Of a DNA stretch of 64,000 bases, positions 21,011 through 31,360 are shown one piece after another. A model generated the notes under the pieces. It made no database searches. It was given only the letters and a program-made list of their open reading frames with translations, and had not been told where the DNA came from. A program made the position numbers and the translations under genes. The stretch comes from Blasia pusilla (Eukaryota; Marchantiophyta; Marchantiopsida; Blasiales), in the NCBI GenBank assembly GCA_050084515.1, contig CM114272.1, forward strand, positions 43,772,001-43,836,000. The letters are read 5' to 3'. Each line of letters begins with the position of its first letter. Within the stretch, counting starts at the first letter, position 1.

Positions 21011-22150
21011 CTAACGTATGTGCTTTGCTTGTGTTCGCTTGAAGTCACGCAACAAGTCTTGCGCGTGTTCCAAATCCGTCTCCGCAATCCAAGTTGCCTC
21101 CTTCACATGGTAGCCCTTCCATTTTACCAAGTATTCATACTTGTTGGCCCGACGCCTCGAACGTAAGATGGTCTCCACCTCAAACTCCGGCTCTTCATTT
21201 ATGATGACCGGGCGCGGTCTCACCACCTGTCTCCGCGCGAAACGTCCATTATCTTGAAGATATTTCTTCAACAATGACACATGAAAGGTCGGGTGAATCT
21301 TGAACTCGTCCGGCAGCCTCAATGTATACACATCCTCAAACGGATTTGCCACAATCACATACGGTCCAACATACTTGGCAGACACCTTCGCAGACAACTC
21401 TTTCGGAAGAGTGAGGTTCTTTACACTCAACCACAATTGTTTTCCAACTTGGAATCGTACTTGGCGCCGACTCTTGTTAGCATGCTTAACGTACCTCATT
21501 TGAGCCTTTGCAAGACTTCGCCTCGCGCGCTCTTCTTGTTCTCGCATCTCTACCAACAAACCTTCTGCCGTCGCTTGTCGTGTTTGTGCCAATGTAGTAC
21601 CCTTCAAAAGGGCTAGATCAAGAGGCCCTTCTGGCTCTCGTCCATTTTCCAGGAGAAACGGAGATTCTCCAGTTGCAGAATGCTTGGTCGAGTTGTAGCA
21701 ATACTCCGTCATGCTCAACCACTTGACCCAATCGCGTTGACCAGCAGTGACATAATTCCTTAAGTACTGATTCACGATAGAGTTTACCTTTTCAGTCTGT
21801 TCATCCGTCTGTGGGTGGAAAGCCGTACAGAAACTCAGCTTGGTCTTAAACCTTCTGAACAAGTGCTTCCAGAATGCACTGGTAAACTTTGGATCCCGAT
21901 CTGAAACAATGCTCCTCGGCAAACCATGAGCACACCACCAGCTATCGAGGAATAGTTGCGCCGTCGTATACGCCGTTGCGGAATCCACCGTCGGCACGAA
22001 TCTCGCCAACTTGCTAAACCGATCAACAATCACAAGTATAGCGTTGTATCCCTCAGATTTCGGAAGACTCGTGATGAAATCCATACTCACACTTTGCAAG
22101 GGTCCTTTTGGGATCGGCAAGGGATGCAAAGAAGCCCCATTTCTTATCAT
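21011..22150 (-). pseudogene. Chromovirus 1 integrase core and chromodomain
   Basis: An open frame of 379 codons holds the integrase core with SMDFITSLP (first Asp), IVSDRDPKFTS (second Asp) and QTDEQTEKVNS (Glu). Then come a GPY/F-like tail (KYVGPYVIVAN, LPDEFKIHPTFHVSLLKKY) and a C-terminal chromodomain (VETILRSRRRANKYEYLVKWKGY, then TWIAETDLEHA). The three catalytic residues and the chromodomain aromatics (Tyr, Trp) are present. The upstream HHCC part is in another frame (22053-22685), so a frameshift near 22100 separates them. In plant chromoviruses the chromodomain is thought to direct insertion into heterochromatin. Confidence 0.9.
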
Positions 22151-22685
22151 AAGAGACTCTATTCGCTTGGCAGGTCACACAGGTCTTCACATATTGAGCA
22201 ACATCCTCTTTCATGTTGGGCCAAAAGAACCGCTTCGACTGAACAGCTAGCGTAGATTTCTCTCCTTTATGTTCTGCCAAGGGCCCGTCGTGACACTCCG
22301 CTAACACCTTGGTTTGCATCCTGCCTTGCCCTACATAGATCCTACTCTGTTTGAACTTGAGTAAACCGTGCCTCAAGCTTATGTTGGCCAACTTCTCACC
22401 CTGCTTCAACTTCCTCAGGTACTCCCCTGCTTGAGCATCCTTTATATATCCATCACGAATCCTTCTTTCCAGATCTGTTTCTTTAGGGAACATTGCTCTC
22501 AAGACTTGTGTCGTCGATGGCATGTGTTCCTCCTTGCGACTTAACGCATATGGAATCACATTATCTTTACCTGGCTTGTGAATCAACTCAACATCCATTA
22601 ACGCCAAGGTATCATGCCATCGCAGTTGTTTCGATGTCACTCGATCCTGGGTCTCAAAATACTTGAGTGATATATTATCGGTCAA
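22053..22685 (-). pseudogene. Chromovirus 1 RNase H end and integrase zinc-binding module
   Basis: It holds a TSKQLRWHDTLALMDVELIHKPGK block, typical of the RNase H-integrase junction, and DNVIPYALSRKEE, the decayed DALSRR motif. The HHCC module follows (ECHDGPLAEHKGEKSTL ... FFWPNMKEDVAQYVKTCVTCQ). It overlaps the start of the integrase core ORF in another frame. Confidence 0.8.
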
Positions 22686-23951
22686 TACTCGAGTCCTGTG
22701 GAGCCCTAGATAATGCCGTCACTTCCTCAAGCAATGTACCACCACGAACAACTCTTTCTCGTGAGTAGGCCATCTCCTTTCCGTATCGCTAAGCTTCTTG
22801 CTCTCATATGCCACCGGTCTCCCTTCTTGCACCAACATTCCTGCAACCGCAAAATCACTAGCATCGGTATGCACTTCGAACGGTTTGTCAAACTCCGGCA
22901 GCTTCAACACTGGTTCCTGCGATAGAATCTGCTTCACTCGGTTGAATGCCTCATTAACTTCCTGGGTCCAAGTTGTGTTGGCAAACTTTGTTGTCCAATC
23001 CGTGAGAGGTCTAACAATTCTCGAAAAGTTTTTCACATAAGTACGATAAAACTGCACCGCACCTATGAACCTCCTCATCCCCTTTACAGTGGAAGGGGGT
23101 TCCCACTCGGAAATTGCCTTCACCTTCTCCATGTCTGGACTGACGCCATCTGCACTCACCACGTGACCCAAGAATTTGATCTTACTCAAACCAAATTCGC
23201 TCTTCTCTACATTCGCATACAGTTGATTTGCCCTTAGCTTAGACGAGACTGCTCTCACATGTTGAAAGTGCTCATGTAATGACTTCGAATAGAAAAATTA
23301 TGTCATCGATATAGATGATAACATACTCATCCATTTCCTTGTGAAAAATGGAGTTCATCAAAGTGGTGAACGTTGGAGGCGCGTTACATAGACCGAAAGG
23401 CATCACTACAAACTCAAAGGACCCAGATCTCGCCCCGCACGCATCTTCTCCACATCCGCCGGCAATCCGAATATGGTAATATCCGACTTCAAGTCAATCC
23501 TACTGAAATATCTCGCTACCGCCGCCTATCAAAGAGATCATCTATCCTCGGAAGAGGATAATTGTTCAACCGTCACTTTGTTCAAGGTACACAGAATCAA
23601 CACACACCTCATCTTTCCATCCTTCTTCTTTACAATTGGAACAAGTGCTCCATAAGGTGACTTGCTAGTCCTAATGTAACCCTTTCCCAAGAGCTCACTT
23701 AACTGCTTTTTTAACTCAAGAAGTTCCTCCTGATTCAACCTATATGGTGCTTTTGAAGGCGGTTGGGAACCGGGTATGATCTCTATCTTATGATCTACGG
23801 CTCTATGCCGCGGCAATTCAGTCGGAAGCTTATTTGTCAAGACATCCTCAAACTCCTTGACCACTTCCTCGAGTGGTTCTGGGACTCCCCTCAAAGCAGT
23901 GTCCTGATCTCTGCGTATACTGCTTGTAGCCTCCTCCACTTGTGTCATCAA
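22686..23951 (-). pseudogene. Chromovirus 1 reverse transcriptase-RNase H
   Basis: The RT is in two frames. 23538-23951 encodes the connection from protease to the fingers (LPTELPRHRAVDHKIEIIPG, APYRLNQEELLELKKQL, GYIRTSKSPYGA). About 23290-23420 gives the palm with MPFGLCN-type residues and IIYIDDI (YxDD as YIDD). 22719-23258 encodes the thumb and RNase H (FGLSKIKFLGHVVSADGVS, MRRFIGAVQFYRTYVKNFS, HTDASDFAVAGMLVQEG, WPTHEKELFVVVHCL). The RT matches the second chromovirus at 63200-64000 closely. Confidence 0.88.
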
Positions 23952-24004
23952 GCAGAGAAATCCATCCTCTTACTCAGTCATGCTCCTCCTTGTGATCGAG
24001 TTCA

Positions 24005-24400
24005 CTAACTCCATTTTCGCTGAACCTCACGGACCAACCGCGACCAGAATCGTTTGCCTTTTAGCAAGACGCTCAACCTCAAGGGTCTACGTCTTAACTC
24101 CACCTCATACGCATCTAGGAAAGTATTCCCCAAGACTCCGTCAATGCCATCCATTTCGCACACGGTGAAATTCTCCTTCAACTCGAATACCCCGTATCCT
24201 ATTGTCAAACCCAAGAACAAATCAGAAGTCCGATGAGACTTGCCTCCTCGCAAATCCTACTCGAATGGGCTCATCCGCTTAGAGGTAGAGAGCCCTGTTC
24301 CTTCACGATTCTCGGTTTAGGAAGGAGTGCGTAAGCACTGTATCCACGAGCAACAACACATCGCGATCAGCAATCTTGATCTTAGGTACACCAAATTGTG
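24005..24400 (-). pseudogene. Chromovirus 1 aspartic protease remnant
   Basis: The active-site region reads LVDTVLTHSFL on the minus strand (about 24325-24355). In the second chromovirus the same place reads LVDTGASHSFL, so a one-base deletion has destroyed the D-T-G-A motif and shifted the frame. Downstream residues GGKSHRTSDLFLGLTIGYGVFELKENFTV and GIDGVLGNTFLDAYEVEL-type sequence complete the fold (24005-24253). Confidence 0.75.
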
Positions 24401-24451
24401 CATCCTCTTGGTGACTTGAAGGGACGTCTGAGATCGATCGCCAACAGATGC

Positions 24452-25535
24452 TTAGCAAAGAAACGCAATCATACTCCCATTACTAACCTTTTGGTTTTGA
24501 ACACCCTTTTTGCCAGCGCCTGTGTTCGCACAGTTGTAGCATACTACCTTGCCGTTCCCTAACTTTGAGTGTTGTCCTCCTTCGGTTCGCATGAAGTTCC
24601 ACTCGTTTTGCCGGGGGCGCACGACTCTCCTGGTTTCCAGCTTTGGCCCCACTCCAGCCTCTTTTGAACGCCTCCTTATTTTTCGACTTCTTCGAAAAAC
24701 TTTTTGGCTCGAAGGGTTTCTGGGTTTGGACCTCATCGTCCCTAATCCGCTCTGCTAGCCTCAGAAGATCCGCGCAGGTCTCTGGCAAAGTCGGCATTTG
24801 GTAAAGGGCCTTTTCAGCGCTCGGCTTGAGTCCACTAATGAAGATAGCCTTCTTCGCGTGCTCATCCATCTTTGGACTAGAAGTCAGTTTCGCACTAAAC
24901 TCCCTCACATACGCACTTAAGGAACCACTCTGCCGCATCCGCACGCATTCCACCGTGTCGCGCAACCCTTGGTACTCCGGAGTGAACCGATCCCCAATCA
25001 ACTCCTTGAACTCCTCCCAACTCAGAGGTGACTCGCCGCCCAGATATTCCTCTCGTTGAGCTGTCCACCATTGTAGAGCATGATCCTTCAGGAAAGAAAT
25101 GGCTACCGTCACCTTGTCCTGCTCAGCAGCCCTCTACGCCTCGAAGTACAGTTCTAGTTCCGTAAGGAAATCCTTCACTTTCCGCGAGCGCCCCACTCCA
25201 GTGAATGGCGTGGGCAAGTTTGTCTTGCAGAGCTTTTTTCCCGCACCCGGGTTTTGAGTGGCCTCTAACTCTGCAATCCGCTTGCTTTGCTGGGACATCT
25301 GCTCCAACACCTTCAACAAGTCCAACGTCTAGCTCGACTCGGTCCGTTTCCCTGAGCTTGGCCCTACTGGCCCCGCGGAAGGATTTGCCTCCGGAACGTC
25401 CTCACGACTGGCGCTCAGCTCTTCGGGAGTCTCCGTCTCCTCTATAGCTTCACGGTCCGGTATTGGTTCCTCTCTTGGTTCACGTCGCTTGATTCGGCGC
25501 TTCTTCGGTTGTTCTCCCTCGATCGCCATTTCCAA
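24452..25535 (-). pseudogene. Chromovirus 1 gag
   Basis: Three open pieces in two frames. 25329-25535 is a charged N-terminus with KKRRIKRREPREEP. 25134-25325 has a short coiled coil (QMSQQSKRIAELEA) and the phrase LPTPFTGVGRSRKVKDFLTELELYF. 24483-25112 is the Retrotrans_gag core (ALQWWTAQREEYLGGE, SWEEFKELIGDRFTPEYQ, SLSAYVREFSAKL, LPETCADLLRLAERI). The C-terminal CCHC knuckle, intact in the second chromovirus, is scrambled here. Confidence 0.82.
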
Positions 25536-25665
25536 GCCAAGTCACTCAGATCTCCTCCTCGTTTCTTCCGTCCCTCCTCGAGCGTCTGAGTCTAGCCGCT
25601 ACCTTTGAGTTTCCCCAAGCGTTCGATTGATCCCACGCCCCCAAGTTCTCGCTCACCAAGGATTA

Positions 25666-25677
25666 GCTCTGATACCA
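25666..25677 (-). other. Primer binding site, initiator-Met tRNA
   Basis: The minus strand reads TGGTATCAGAGC two bases downstream of the 5' LTR. This is complementary to the 3' end of plant initiator methionine tRNA, the usual primer of plant chromoviruses. The same 12-mer follows the LTR of the second chromovirus (61404-61415). Confidence 0.92.
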
Positions 25678-25679
25678 CT

Positions 25680-26681
25680 TGTCGCGCCCCTACTCTCCTT
25701 GAACGTCAATCTTCAGTGTTGCGGAAGCGTACGTTCAGTAGGTCACGAACTCATCGCTGATCTGTACCCAAACATGCACTCTTGTTAGTCAGGTCTGGCC
25801 AACCAGCGTTCCAACCCACCGAGTCCTCAACTCGGCGTCTCATCAAGCTCAACCTTCCTTAGTTCCTAGTTTCCAAAACATGGCAAGTCCTTCAAGACTT
25901 GGAACAGACTTCCTGGTTAGTCCAGGGATCTAGAACGGCACTTGCGCGCCTAGCGATCCCAACTGTTCAACGGTCCTCGGGTGAGTTCCAAACCAAGACC
26001 CAAGTAATTGAGTCGCGGGGTGGAATCCAAGAGGGATGTCAAAAATCGCCTCAATGGACTTGGTGCAGGTTTTCCAACCCAACCCCCAAACTCGCGTTCC
26101 GTTCCATGCCCTTGAGCCGGCCAGCGGCGCCCAAAGTGGGGTTTGGGTTCCAAGCACTCTCATAGACCTTCCCCCTTACTAGTACTTCTGGGGTTCTCCA
26201 ATAACCCCTCCCCTTTGGGAAAAGAGGGTCGGGCCCTTCATTGTGGCCCTCAACCCGACTCCACTTACAGTCGTTTTCGGGTTGTATCTCGGCCGCTGCT
26301 TATGCGTTTGCAGCGATCTTTGGTGCGGTTGGACCGACTCTCCATAAGCTTTCCAACGCACCCTTATTTATTCCAAACGCATCTTGGTGCTAAAATTTAT
26401 GGCCATAAATACAGTCGGAAACTCTCAAACGCTAGTGGCGTTCCAAATCCGGATCTTTCCTTTGGCAACCCACTTCCTAGACTCGACTTCTTTCAAGTCT
26501 CATTCCGCGTTTGGTCCAGGTTTCTTAGTCGCGACCATAACATCTGAAACGCGACTCCTTGCTCGCGTCTCGTCTCTTGTCTCCTCTTTGAGACAACTCC
26601 AACGCGCAAACCATCTTAGCGTGAGCCCGCTAATGTTCCGATGTTCCGCTTGGCACTTGTTTGGTCATGAGGGTCGCGACA
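25680..26681 (-). repeat. 5' LTR of chromovirus 1
   Basis: A 1002-bp copy of the 3' LTR, one base longer through a C-run difference. It has TGTCGCGACC...GGGCGCGACA ends on the minus strand. It should hold the promoter of the element; no sharp TATA box was picked out by eye. Confidence 0.95.
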
Positions 26682-26993
26682 TATGGCCTTTGAGAACTTA
26701 GCTATTGCTCAACATAGAGATACATTGAGGTACGTGACCTTCTGGAGGAGGAGGAGGTTATTGTCCAGGGATTAGGAGATTTCATCATGGAGATGATGTG
26801 TATTTATAGCAGGCGGCACCCACGACGCTAGATGTCATTGTAGGGCGCACGATCCTACGTGTGTGCGAGGTATTACCGACTTGAATCCTCATGTTGGAGG
26901 GACGGGATGGTATGGTTTGGAAGGATCATGTGCGCCATGTTATCTTCCGAATGTAGACGGGAGAGTGGATCCGAGCTTGGCAGTGGTACTTGC
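26682..26993 (+). pseudogene. Element B integrase tail, after the chromovirus
   Basis: The frame resumes after the nested element with AFENLAIAQHRDTLRYVT. It then continues across frameshifts with blocks that match C at 28560-28250: a GDDV-like stretch, VGRTILRVCEV, GRDGMVWKDHV and LPNVDGRVDPSLAVV. It leads directly into the PHD finger. Confidence 0.7.
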
Positions 26994-27142
26994 AGGCTTG
27001 AGGTGTATATTGTGCGGATCTGCAAGGGGTGCAGCCACCATGTTGGTCTGTGATGGTTCTTCTTGAGGGTGGCATATGTCATGTCTGACCCCCCCTCATG
27101 ATGTAGTTACCACGGGACGATGGATGTGTCCGAGATGTGTAT
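26994..27142 (+). pseudogene. Element B PHD finger
   Basis: It reads CILC, ATMLVCDGSS, a stop, GWHMSCLTPP, TGRWMCPRC. Seven of the eight zinc ligands of a C4HC3 PHD finger are present; the fourth Cys is Ser. The hallmark Trp two residues before the last Cys pair is kept. Same location as in A and C, right after the integrase tail. Confidence 0.75.
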
Positions 27143-27210
27143 AGGGTAGTAGATCATGTCAGAGAGATGTGATATTTTCTATCTGGAATTGGGGGGATCC
27201 AACTGCTAGC

Positions 27211-27339
27211 TAGGGGGCGGTTGTGGGATCTCCATGTAAATGTATGAGTTTATTTTTGTACATGTGTGGATCGACCCATGTGTGGGGAAGATCGGTGTTG
27301 TGTGCTGTATGTTGTGTAGCGATATGTATGCGCACGACA
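27211..27339 (+). repeat. Purine tract and LTR-like 3' end of element B
   Basis: TAGGGGGCGG (27211-27220) is followed by TGTGGGATCT...GCGCACGACA (27222-27339, 118 bp). The block is related to the last part of the LTRs at 27342-27955 and 51620-52219 (shared GTGTGGATCGACCC and AAGATCGGTGTT), so it is probably a truncated LTR of that type. Confidence 0.55.
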
Positions 27340-27341
27340 GT

Positions 27342-27955
27342 TGTCACATCTGAGTAGCCGGTAGGCCGAGATCTATCGTGGATAGGGCGTAGGAGCCAGC
27401 GGACTATCTTGAGTGTAACTTTGTCCCACGGTTTCGGATAAGGTTGAGGATAGGTCCATGGTGTTAGTAACGTCGTTTCTAAAAACTTTCATATTGAGGA
27501 CTTTCACAACCAGATGACTTGTTGACCAGGTCACCTGCCCCTAGTAACTTGTGCGCGCAGGTTTCCAAGGGGTTGGCTATTTTTAGGGGAAGAGCCTTTT
27601 GGCTCTTCCCTGCCTTATATAAGAGAGGAACATGACTTTCCTAAGCCATCTTTCTCATGTTGGGCCGTTGGAGCACCTCTCTTGTATGTGTGTGAGATAG
27701 GACTAGGATGCTAGCGTCCGAATTCCTTGATAGCACAGGGTGGACGAGGCTCGATATGCTGATGTAGATTGAGGAGTGGATTTTTAGGTCGGGTGTACCA
27801 TTTTTAGTACTCTTTATTTTTGTTGAGGGATCTGTATGTATATGTATTAGTTGATTTTTGCACATGTGTGGATCGACCCGTTTGTGGGAAGATCGGTGTT
27901 ATGTGGTGTAGATGTGACCAGCGATGTATGTTGTGTAGCGATCTTTTTGCGCACA
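27342..27955 (+). repeat. LTR of a second family (LTR2), copy 1
   Basis: A non-coding block of about 610 bp starts TGTCACATCTGAGTAGCC and ends near GCGCACAA. It aligns by eye over its full length with 51620-52219. It contains a TATA box (27615-27623) and a CTTTTGGCTCTTCCC stretch just upstream. It lies between the converging 3' ends of elements B (plus) and C (minus), so it may be a solo LTR. Confidence 0.65.
27615..27623 (+). promoter_or_regulatory. TATA box of LTR2 copy 1
   Basis: TTATATAAG lies mid-LTR, and the same motif sits at the same place in LTR2 copy 2 (51896-51903). A transcription start about 30 bases downstream is expected. Conserved position in two copies is the support. Confidence 0.6.
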
Positions 27956-28090
27956 AAAAGCCCTACCTACCATGGCATACATCTATCGGACGCTAAGAGC
28001 AAGAAGACCGGGTGCTCATGTGGCCCCATCGTTGGTCGCCTTCTTGTCATCCATGTCATACACACAAGTCCGAATATAGAACTACCTACG

Positions 28091-28250
28091 CTATGTACAT
28101 CTAGGATATATCCATCGTCCTTGAGGAACCCTAGTGAGAGGTGGCATCAAACATGCCATTTGCCATCCTCTCAAACATCCTTCACAGACTAGCATAGTGG
28201 CTACACCGCAGGTAGAACCACACAACATACATCGCAATCCTGTAGGAACT
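28091..28250 (-). pseudogene. Element C PHD finger
   Basis: Part of an open frame that also carries the integrase tail. It reads CMLC, ATMLVCEGCLRGW, QMACLMPPLTRVPQG, WIYPRC. The C4HC3 frame is visible, with the His of the H-x2-C pair changed to Gln and the first Cys of the last pair to Tyr. It is the only copy in which integrase tail and PHD finger are in one uninterrupted frame, which shows they belong to one polyprotein. Confidence 0.75.
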
Positions 28251-28607
28251 ACAGCTAAGCTCGGATCAACTTTATCGTCAATTTTTAGAAGGTAATATGG
28301 TGTACAGTTATGCACATGGTCCTTCCAAACCATAACATCGGGTCCCTCCAATAAGAGAACATCTGATGGAAACACCTCACACACGCTCAAGATGGTGCGC
28401 CCTGCAGTCACATCCAACGTCGTGGGTGCTGTCTGCTGCAAGGAGACATAATCTCCATGATGAAACCTCCGGATAGTAGGTTGATAACCACCTCCCTGTA
28501 TAGTTGCATACCTCAACATATACCGATGATGCGCAATCGCCAAGTTCTCAAACGCCATGGGCATCACTCTCCAAAATAATTCAGCCCTATGAGAATATGC
28601 TCGTGTC
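28251..28607 (-). pseudogene. Element C integrase tail
   Basis: An open frame with blocks AELFWRVMPMAFENLAIAHH, a HHGDYVSLQQ segment, TLDVTAGRTILSVCEV, LLLEGPDVMVWKDHVHNC and DDKVDPSLAVVPTG. It is the C-terminal part of the integrase, downstream of the core at 40053-41250. It is cut at 28607 by the DNA transposon, whose target duplication CTCGTGTC/CTCGTATC lies inside the integrase. Confidence 0.75.
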
Positions 28608-29179
28608 CTCGGGGGGGACACTCTATGTATACCTCCTACATCACTTGCAACGTTTTGGGGTCGGAAATCCCTAACTTATAAGTGAAAAAATAAATTCCTC
28701 CCCCTTACTTACTTTAAAATCGCAATTTTTTAAAAATTATGACCCCTATATTTTGTTAAGTAAATTTGTGTCCTTGATTTGTTTAGGGGCTTGAAAGTAA
28801 AGATATGTACCTCTTCGCACGGTGGTCTTGTATTTTTGCACTTGATAATAGGCTATCAAAAGCTTTCAGCAATACCCAAGCCACTCCCAAACATAGTAAT
28901 GATATGTAAGGTGGAATTATCTGTATGTTTCCATTGAATCAATATTTAGTGCAACTTCCACTTTCCCCATTACTTTGACACCTATGACAGAGAGGAATTG
29001 AACCTCTATATGGGCAGGATGCTCATACGGCCACGCCGTCATCCCCCTAATCTATCCCCTCCCAAAACAAGCCTATCATAAACTCAGAAAATGACTTCAC
29101 ACTATAACATGCACATCACTTGGCAAAGACGACATGCTGTGGATGTAATCATTGATCACTCGTAAATCACTATTATCCA

Positions 29180-29938
29180 ATTCATATATCCTGGATGTAA
29201 GACTTGGCTTCATGGACAAGCTCACATTTGAAATTACCATTTCAATGTCAATATATTAGCCATCACATGCATCATATGTAAATAAGGTGTTGCTCTTACC
29301 TGTGTGTCGATACCAATTGCACAATATCTGACAAACACTGCATGTCTGTCCATCTTTTGGGACAGGTCGGTCCAAAAGATCAATAGGAGATCTACATCTA
29401 TCCCATTGACTAGTATATTTTTCTTTGATGAAGAGAATGCGACCTAACCAAAACTCTTTTGTAGGGACTATTCTGTTCTCATCTAAGTCTTTTTCTTTTC
29501 TTTTCTTTGACTTACTTGATTTAGTAGAAGGTCCAACTTGTGTAGTGGACTCAAACAAAACAGCTACATCGCTTCCAATGTCAACATAATAAGTTGGGCA
29601 ATCTGGATTACTTGTTTAGTGTAATATGTTTTCTGTGACATCCGTGTTAGCCTATCTTTAGAAATGAAAGGATTACATGACCAATCACTCACCAAAGTAG
29701 ACTTGTAGTATATTTTGCCCTCAAATGTCACAGTAGGCACAACTTGACGAGGAACTCCATCTGTGCCCTCCTGCAGAATTGAACTGGAAACATGCCTTAC
29801 CTCATGTCCCAATATTTTTGTCTCTATGGATGGATTTTTATTTGCATCCTCAGCCAAGCCCTCACCAATCACTCTAGACTCAACAAAGGTTGGTGCATCA
29901 CTTTCCCAAGCATCAAGACTATTGAAATCCCTCTGCAT
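29180..29938 (-). pseudogene. C-terminal part of the transposon-encoded protein
   Basis: Two open pieces (29564-29938 and 29256-29558) with VPTVTFEGKIYYKSTLVSDW, CNPFISKDRLTRMSQKTYYTK, VGPSTKSSKSKKRKEKD, and a Cys-containing end (CSVCQILCNWYRHTGK). The plus-strand segment 49150-49800 in copy 2 encodes the same order (YEGKIIYKS, CNPFMSKDKLTRIAQKIYYT, VGPSTRSTKSKKRKGKE, IMCNWYKSSGHG). Conservation between the two copies marks it as real coding sequence of the element. Function unknown; the Lys/Arg run may be a nuclear localisation signal. Confidence 0.65.
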
Positions 29939-29950
29939 TGGGTCATCAAT

Positions 29951-30994
29951 TTAGGTTTCATCAACACTAGACTCCTCGGGTGGGCAGGGGCCTACTGTTG
30001 GTCTAGCTTCAACGAAATCCTTAGAGTCATCACATGCAATTGCCTCATTTATAGCAGCAGAATCAGGCCACGTCTCTACCTCCACATCTTGTGGATGCAA
30101 CCACCATCGCCTCTGACCTGTAGGCAAAGAGGACCTAGGAGACATACTCAACCTGCTCAATATTGATTTTTCATCATGCAAACCCTCTTTAAGGGCATGA
30201 ACTACTAGCTCATTAGTCTGAATTAATGAATAGTCAAACAAGTTAGGAGCATCTTCTCCTATACCTAACGGATGGAGAGTTCCCCACACATGGTCTTGCT
30301 TTGGGTGAGACCGGCCAATCTTTAATCCTTCTGGTCCAAATTCCAAGCCAGCCAATCTATTCAATCCAACTGCACTATCCAACAAAGACCCAAAATCATA
30401 GTTCCGTTCATGGCCACTCATTCCACCTACCTTGATGAAGAAGATCTCACAACAATAAGATCCTAGGAGGTGAAATGGAACTTGCAAGTATGGATACATG
30501 TCACGGAAAGCACACATTAGTAATACAATAAAATGGCAAGACATGTTGATATCATGGAAAGCTTGCACGGATATCATGTTCTTATCTGTCATAGATCCTA
30601 CACTCCCTGTCACAGAATGATCACCATGTCTCAGCCAAAGTCTCAAGAGTCGAAAGAACCACGACACTTTAGATGCCAAAACTACACGACTCCTCAAGTC
30701 ATACTTACGTGAGAAGAAAATATCAATGTAATTACCACAAACCTCTAAGTATAGTTGGGTCTCGAAGCTTCTGTCATGGCGAACATCCATTCTCTCAAAC
30801 ATATCCTGCAAACAAGCTTGCACTCTCTTTGAAGCAATTCGTTGAGGCCGAACCCAATTATGTCTGTCAGTCCTATTCACATCATCCCACATCAAGCCAT
30901 GCTCATAAATTTTGTAGTGGTTATAGACATTTGTCACATATGACAAAGATGCGTGTTGATCTCCAAGCACACAAGTAGCTGAGCATCTATCCAA
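29951..30994 (-). CDS. Putative transposase, catalytic-region ORF (347 codons)
   Basis: The longest open frame in the element. Conserved-looking blocks are DRHNWVRPQRIASKRVQACL, FETQLYLEVCGNYIDIFFSR, SWFFRLLRLWLRHGDHS, ISVQAFHDINMSCHFIVLL, and YLQVPFHLLGSYCCEIFFIK followed by MSGHERNYDFGSLLDSAVGLNRLAGLE. The run of an aromatic helix followed by a CE-FF block and R-YDF is, from memory, like uncharacterised transposase-type proteins that are repeated in algal and invertebrate genomes. I cannot name the family. A catalytic triad cannot be assigned by eye; the Cys-Glu at CCEIFF is a candidate for the Glu. The frame has no internal stop, unlike neighbouring parts, but a start codon in this position may be an internal Met of a spliced gene. 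Confidence 0.55.
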   Translation of the reverse strand: MDRCSATCVLGDQHASLSYVTNVYNHYKIYEHGLMWDDVNRTDRHNWVRPQRIASKRVQACLQDMFERMDVRHDRSFETQLYLEVCGNYIDIFFSRKYDLRSRVVLASKVSWFFRLLRLWLRHGDHSVTGSVGSMTDKNMISVQAFHDINMSCHFIVLLMCAFRDMYPYLQVPFHLLGSYCCEIFFIKVGGMSGHERNYDFGSLLDSAVGLNRLAGLEFGPEGLKIGRSHPKQDHVWGTLHPLGIGEDAPNLFDYSLIQTNELVVHALKEGLHDEKSILSRLSMSPRSSLPTGQRRWWLHPQDVEVETWPDSAAINEAIACDDSKDFVEARPTVGPCPPEESSVDET

Positions 30995-31093
30995 TGGATT
31001 TATTTCTTTTTTTCCATTGTGAGGTGCATCCTGGTCTCCAAAGCCATAAAAATCACCATTAGGAAGAATAGAGACAGAATACTGCCATCCTTC

Positions 31094-31360
31094 CTATCCC
31101 ACACTATATCTAGCTGCAGTAGAGTTAACATCCCTAAAATCCTCCATCATTACTTTTCTACGACGAGCATCCCCATCACTAGCATATCCTAATAAAGGCC
31201 CGACATCACCTTGACAATACTCATCCCACATTTCTTTTACCAACACCCAATGTTGTCTCACCCAATCTACAGTGAACTTGTTACACGTGGCAGTAACACA
31301 GATGGCCAATTTAGGCATAGAATCATGAAGAGGATTTATAATGATAACTCTAGCATACAT
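31094..31360 (-). CDS. Transposase-like segment with SDGDARRR motif
   Basis: An 88-codon open piece with DWVRQHWVLVKEMWDEYC and GPLLGYASDGDARRRKVMMEDF. The SDGD-R motif with its preceding Gly-Pro and following Arg/Met resembles the start of an RNase H-like transposase core, where an Asp follows a beta strand. It lies directly upstream of the 347-codon ORF on the same strand and probably belongs to the same protein, joined by splicing or separated by a frameshift. Confidence 0.5.
   Translation of the reverse strand: MYARVIIINPLHDSMPKLAICVTATCNKFTVDWVRQHWVLVKEMWDEYCQGDVGPLLGYASDGDARRRKVMMEDFRDVNSTAARYSVG

Larger units (their letters stand above)
19320..26681 (-). mobile_element. Full-length chromodomain Ty3/gypsy retrotransposon (chromovirus 1) nested in element B
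   Basis: Two LTRs of about 1 kb (19320-20320 and 25680-26681), a tRNA-iMet primer site next to the 5' LTR, a purine tract next to the 3' LTR, and gag, protease, RT-RNase H, integrase and a chromodomain on the minus strand define a complete element. It is flanked by the 5-bp target duplication TATGG (19315-19319 and 26682-26686). Taking it out joins RRVMPM to AFENLAIA of the element B integrase. The LTRs differ at scattered positions and by one 1-bp indel, so the insertion is fairly recent compared with the host element. Stops and frameshifts in every domain make it non-autonomous now. Confidence 0.95.
11797..27339 (+). mobile_element. Element B: MTase/PHD Ty3/gypsy-type retrotransposon with two nested insertions
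   Basis: This has the same domain order as element A. Its gag is the most complete in the window. It is interrupted in the MTase by a solo LTR (14613-15890) and in the integrase tail by a full chromovirus (19320-26681). Taken without these, the element is about 6.9 kb. It ends in a purine tract at 27211-27220 and a 118-bp LTR-like end (27222-27339) finishing in GCGCACGACA. Stops, one frameshift in the MTase and deletions in the integrase make it inactive. Confidence 0.75.
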
